A DNA stretch of 5,939 nt from Candidatus Thalassarchaeaceae archaeon (GTDB lineage Archaea > Thermoplasmatota > Poseidoniia > Poseidoniales > Thalassarchaeaceae). The notes under the pieces are model-generated. The model was given only the letters and a program-made list of their open reading frames with translations. It searched no databases and was not told where the DNA came from. Of the stretch, positions 5,635 to 5,939 are shown in pieces. The DNA lies in the NCBI GenBank assembly GCA_029250565.1, contig JAQXFA010000064.1, forward strand, positions 1 to 5,939, in the 5' to 3' direction. The stretch's first letter is position 1, and every line of letters begins with the position of its first letter. The translations under genes were made by a program, and so were the position numbers.

Positions 5635-5925
5635 ATGGTAGAACACGTAATCACTGAGCACATCGAAGGGGCCGGGCACGCAGGGAAAAAACGTAGTTTG
5701 GTGAAAACCCTGTCATGGAGGGCCATCGCCACAACAGATACCATCATTATTGCCAGAATAATAACTGGAAGTTGGACTGTTGGGTTCGGGATTGCCGGAA
5801 TTGAGGTACTGACCAAGATGGTTTTGTACTATCTGCACGAGCGCGGTTGGAGCGCTTTAGATTGGGGTTTAGAAGACATTGATGTTGATCTAGATGCTCT
5901 GAGTGAGCAACGCCCGGTCAATTAA
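5635..5925 (+). CDS. DUF2061 small membrane protein
   Basis: This 96-aa protein matches the DUF2061 family, small membrane proteins of unknown function that occur alone or attached to sulfate-assimilation proteins. The domain spans about residues 18-72: KKRSLVKTLSWRAIATTDTI, then IIARIITGSWTVGFGIAGIE and VLTKMVLYYLHERGW. The signatures are the TLSWR and TTDT motifs and the closing YYLHERxW. Two hydrophobic helices are likely, at about 30-45 and 47-67, with the basic KKR segment before them. A short acidic tail follows (LEDIDVDLDALSEQ). An in-frame stop (TAG at 5620) fixes ATG 5635 as the first usable start; there is no ribosome site within 15 nt of it. It is co-directional with the thiolase and 66 nt downstream, and no sulfur-assimilation gene is visible nearby. 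The molecular role is unknown. Confidence 0.88.
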   Translation: MVEHVITEHIEGAGHAGKKRSLVKTLSWRAIATTDTIIIARIITGSWTVGFGIAGIEVLTKMVLYYLHERGWSALDWGLEDIDVDLDALSEQRPVN

Positions 5926-5936
5926 GGTACCCATTG

Positions 5937-5939
5937 ATG
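5937..5939 (+). other. Possible start codon of a further plus-strand gene at the window edge
   Basis: The last three bases are ATG, 11 nt after the DUF2061 stop codon. TAAGGTACC (5923-5931) places a weak AGGT ribosome-site match about 8 nt upstream. The spacing is like that of a coupled downstream gene, but no coding sequence is available, so this is only a hint. Confidence 0.25.

Noticed and set aside
1..5939. CRISPR array, insertion sequence, tRNA or rRNA gene, defence or toxin-antitoxin system
   Set aside because: No regularly spaced repeats, transposase motifs, terminal repeats, cloverleaf-like sequence or defence domains could be seen; genes are housekeeping, metabolic or membrane proteins.

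Overview
The window looks like a piece of a marine planktonic euryarchaeal genome, most plausibly Marine Group II (Poseidoniia) or a near relative. The best evidence is an archaeal-type tRNA(Cyt56) 2'-O-methyltransferase (Trm56/COG1303), a family essentially confined to Archaea. It sits beside an archaeal-style TraB membrane protein and next to 'bacterial-looking' metabolic genes (class II-type thiolase, dihydropteroate synthase), a mix that suits this lineage. Gene density is high, intergenic gaps are short, and starts with a GGTG/GGAGGT Shine-Dalgarno alternate with starts that have none and may be leaderless. The taxonomic placement is inference; no marker such as rRNA is present.

The window has two divergent blocks. 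The left block (about 1-2154) is on the minus strand and reads, in transcription order: a four-helix membrane protein of unknown function (2154-1471), Trm56 (1459-932, about 11 nt downstream and probably translationally coupled), and the N-terminal two thirds of carbamoyl-phosphate synthase small subunit CarA (832 to the window edge, truncated before the catalytic cysteine). CarA is a clear gene open at the left edge. The right block (2211-5925) is on the plus strand: dihydropteroate synthase FolP, a TraB/PrgY-family membrane protein, an acetyl-CoA C-acetyltransferase-type thiolase, and a small DUF2061 membrane protein. A possible start codon of another gene lies on the last three bases.

The 56-nt region between the two divergent start codons (2155-2210) has a single TATA-like AT-rich box almost exactly midway between the two ATGs. 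An adjacent perfect 6-bp inverted repeat makes this the most interesting regulatory stretch in the window.

Functionally the genes are ordinary housekeeping and metabolic functions (pyrimidine/arginine precursor synthesis, tRNA modification, folate synthesis, acyl-CoA metabolism) mixed with three poorly understood membrane proteins (the four-TM protein, TraB and DUF2061). I see no mobile element, CRISPR array, tRNA/rRNA gene, or convincing novel defence-type system. No gap longer than 300 bases lacks a gene.
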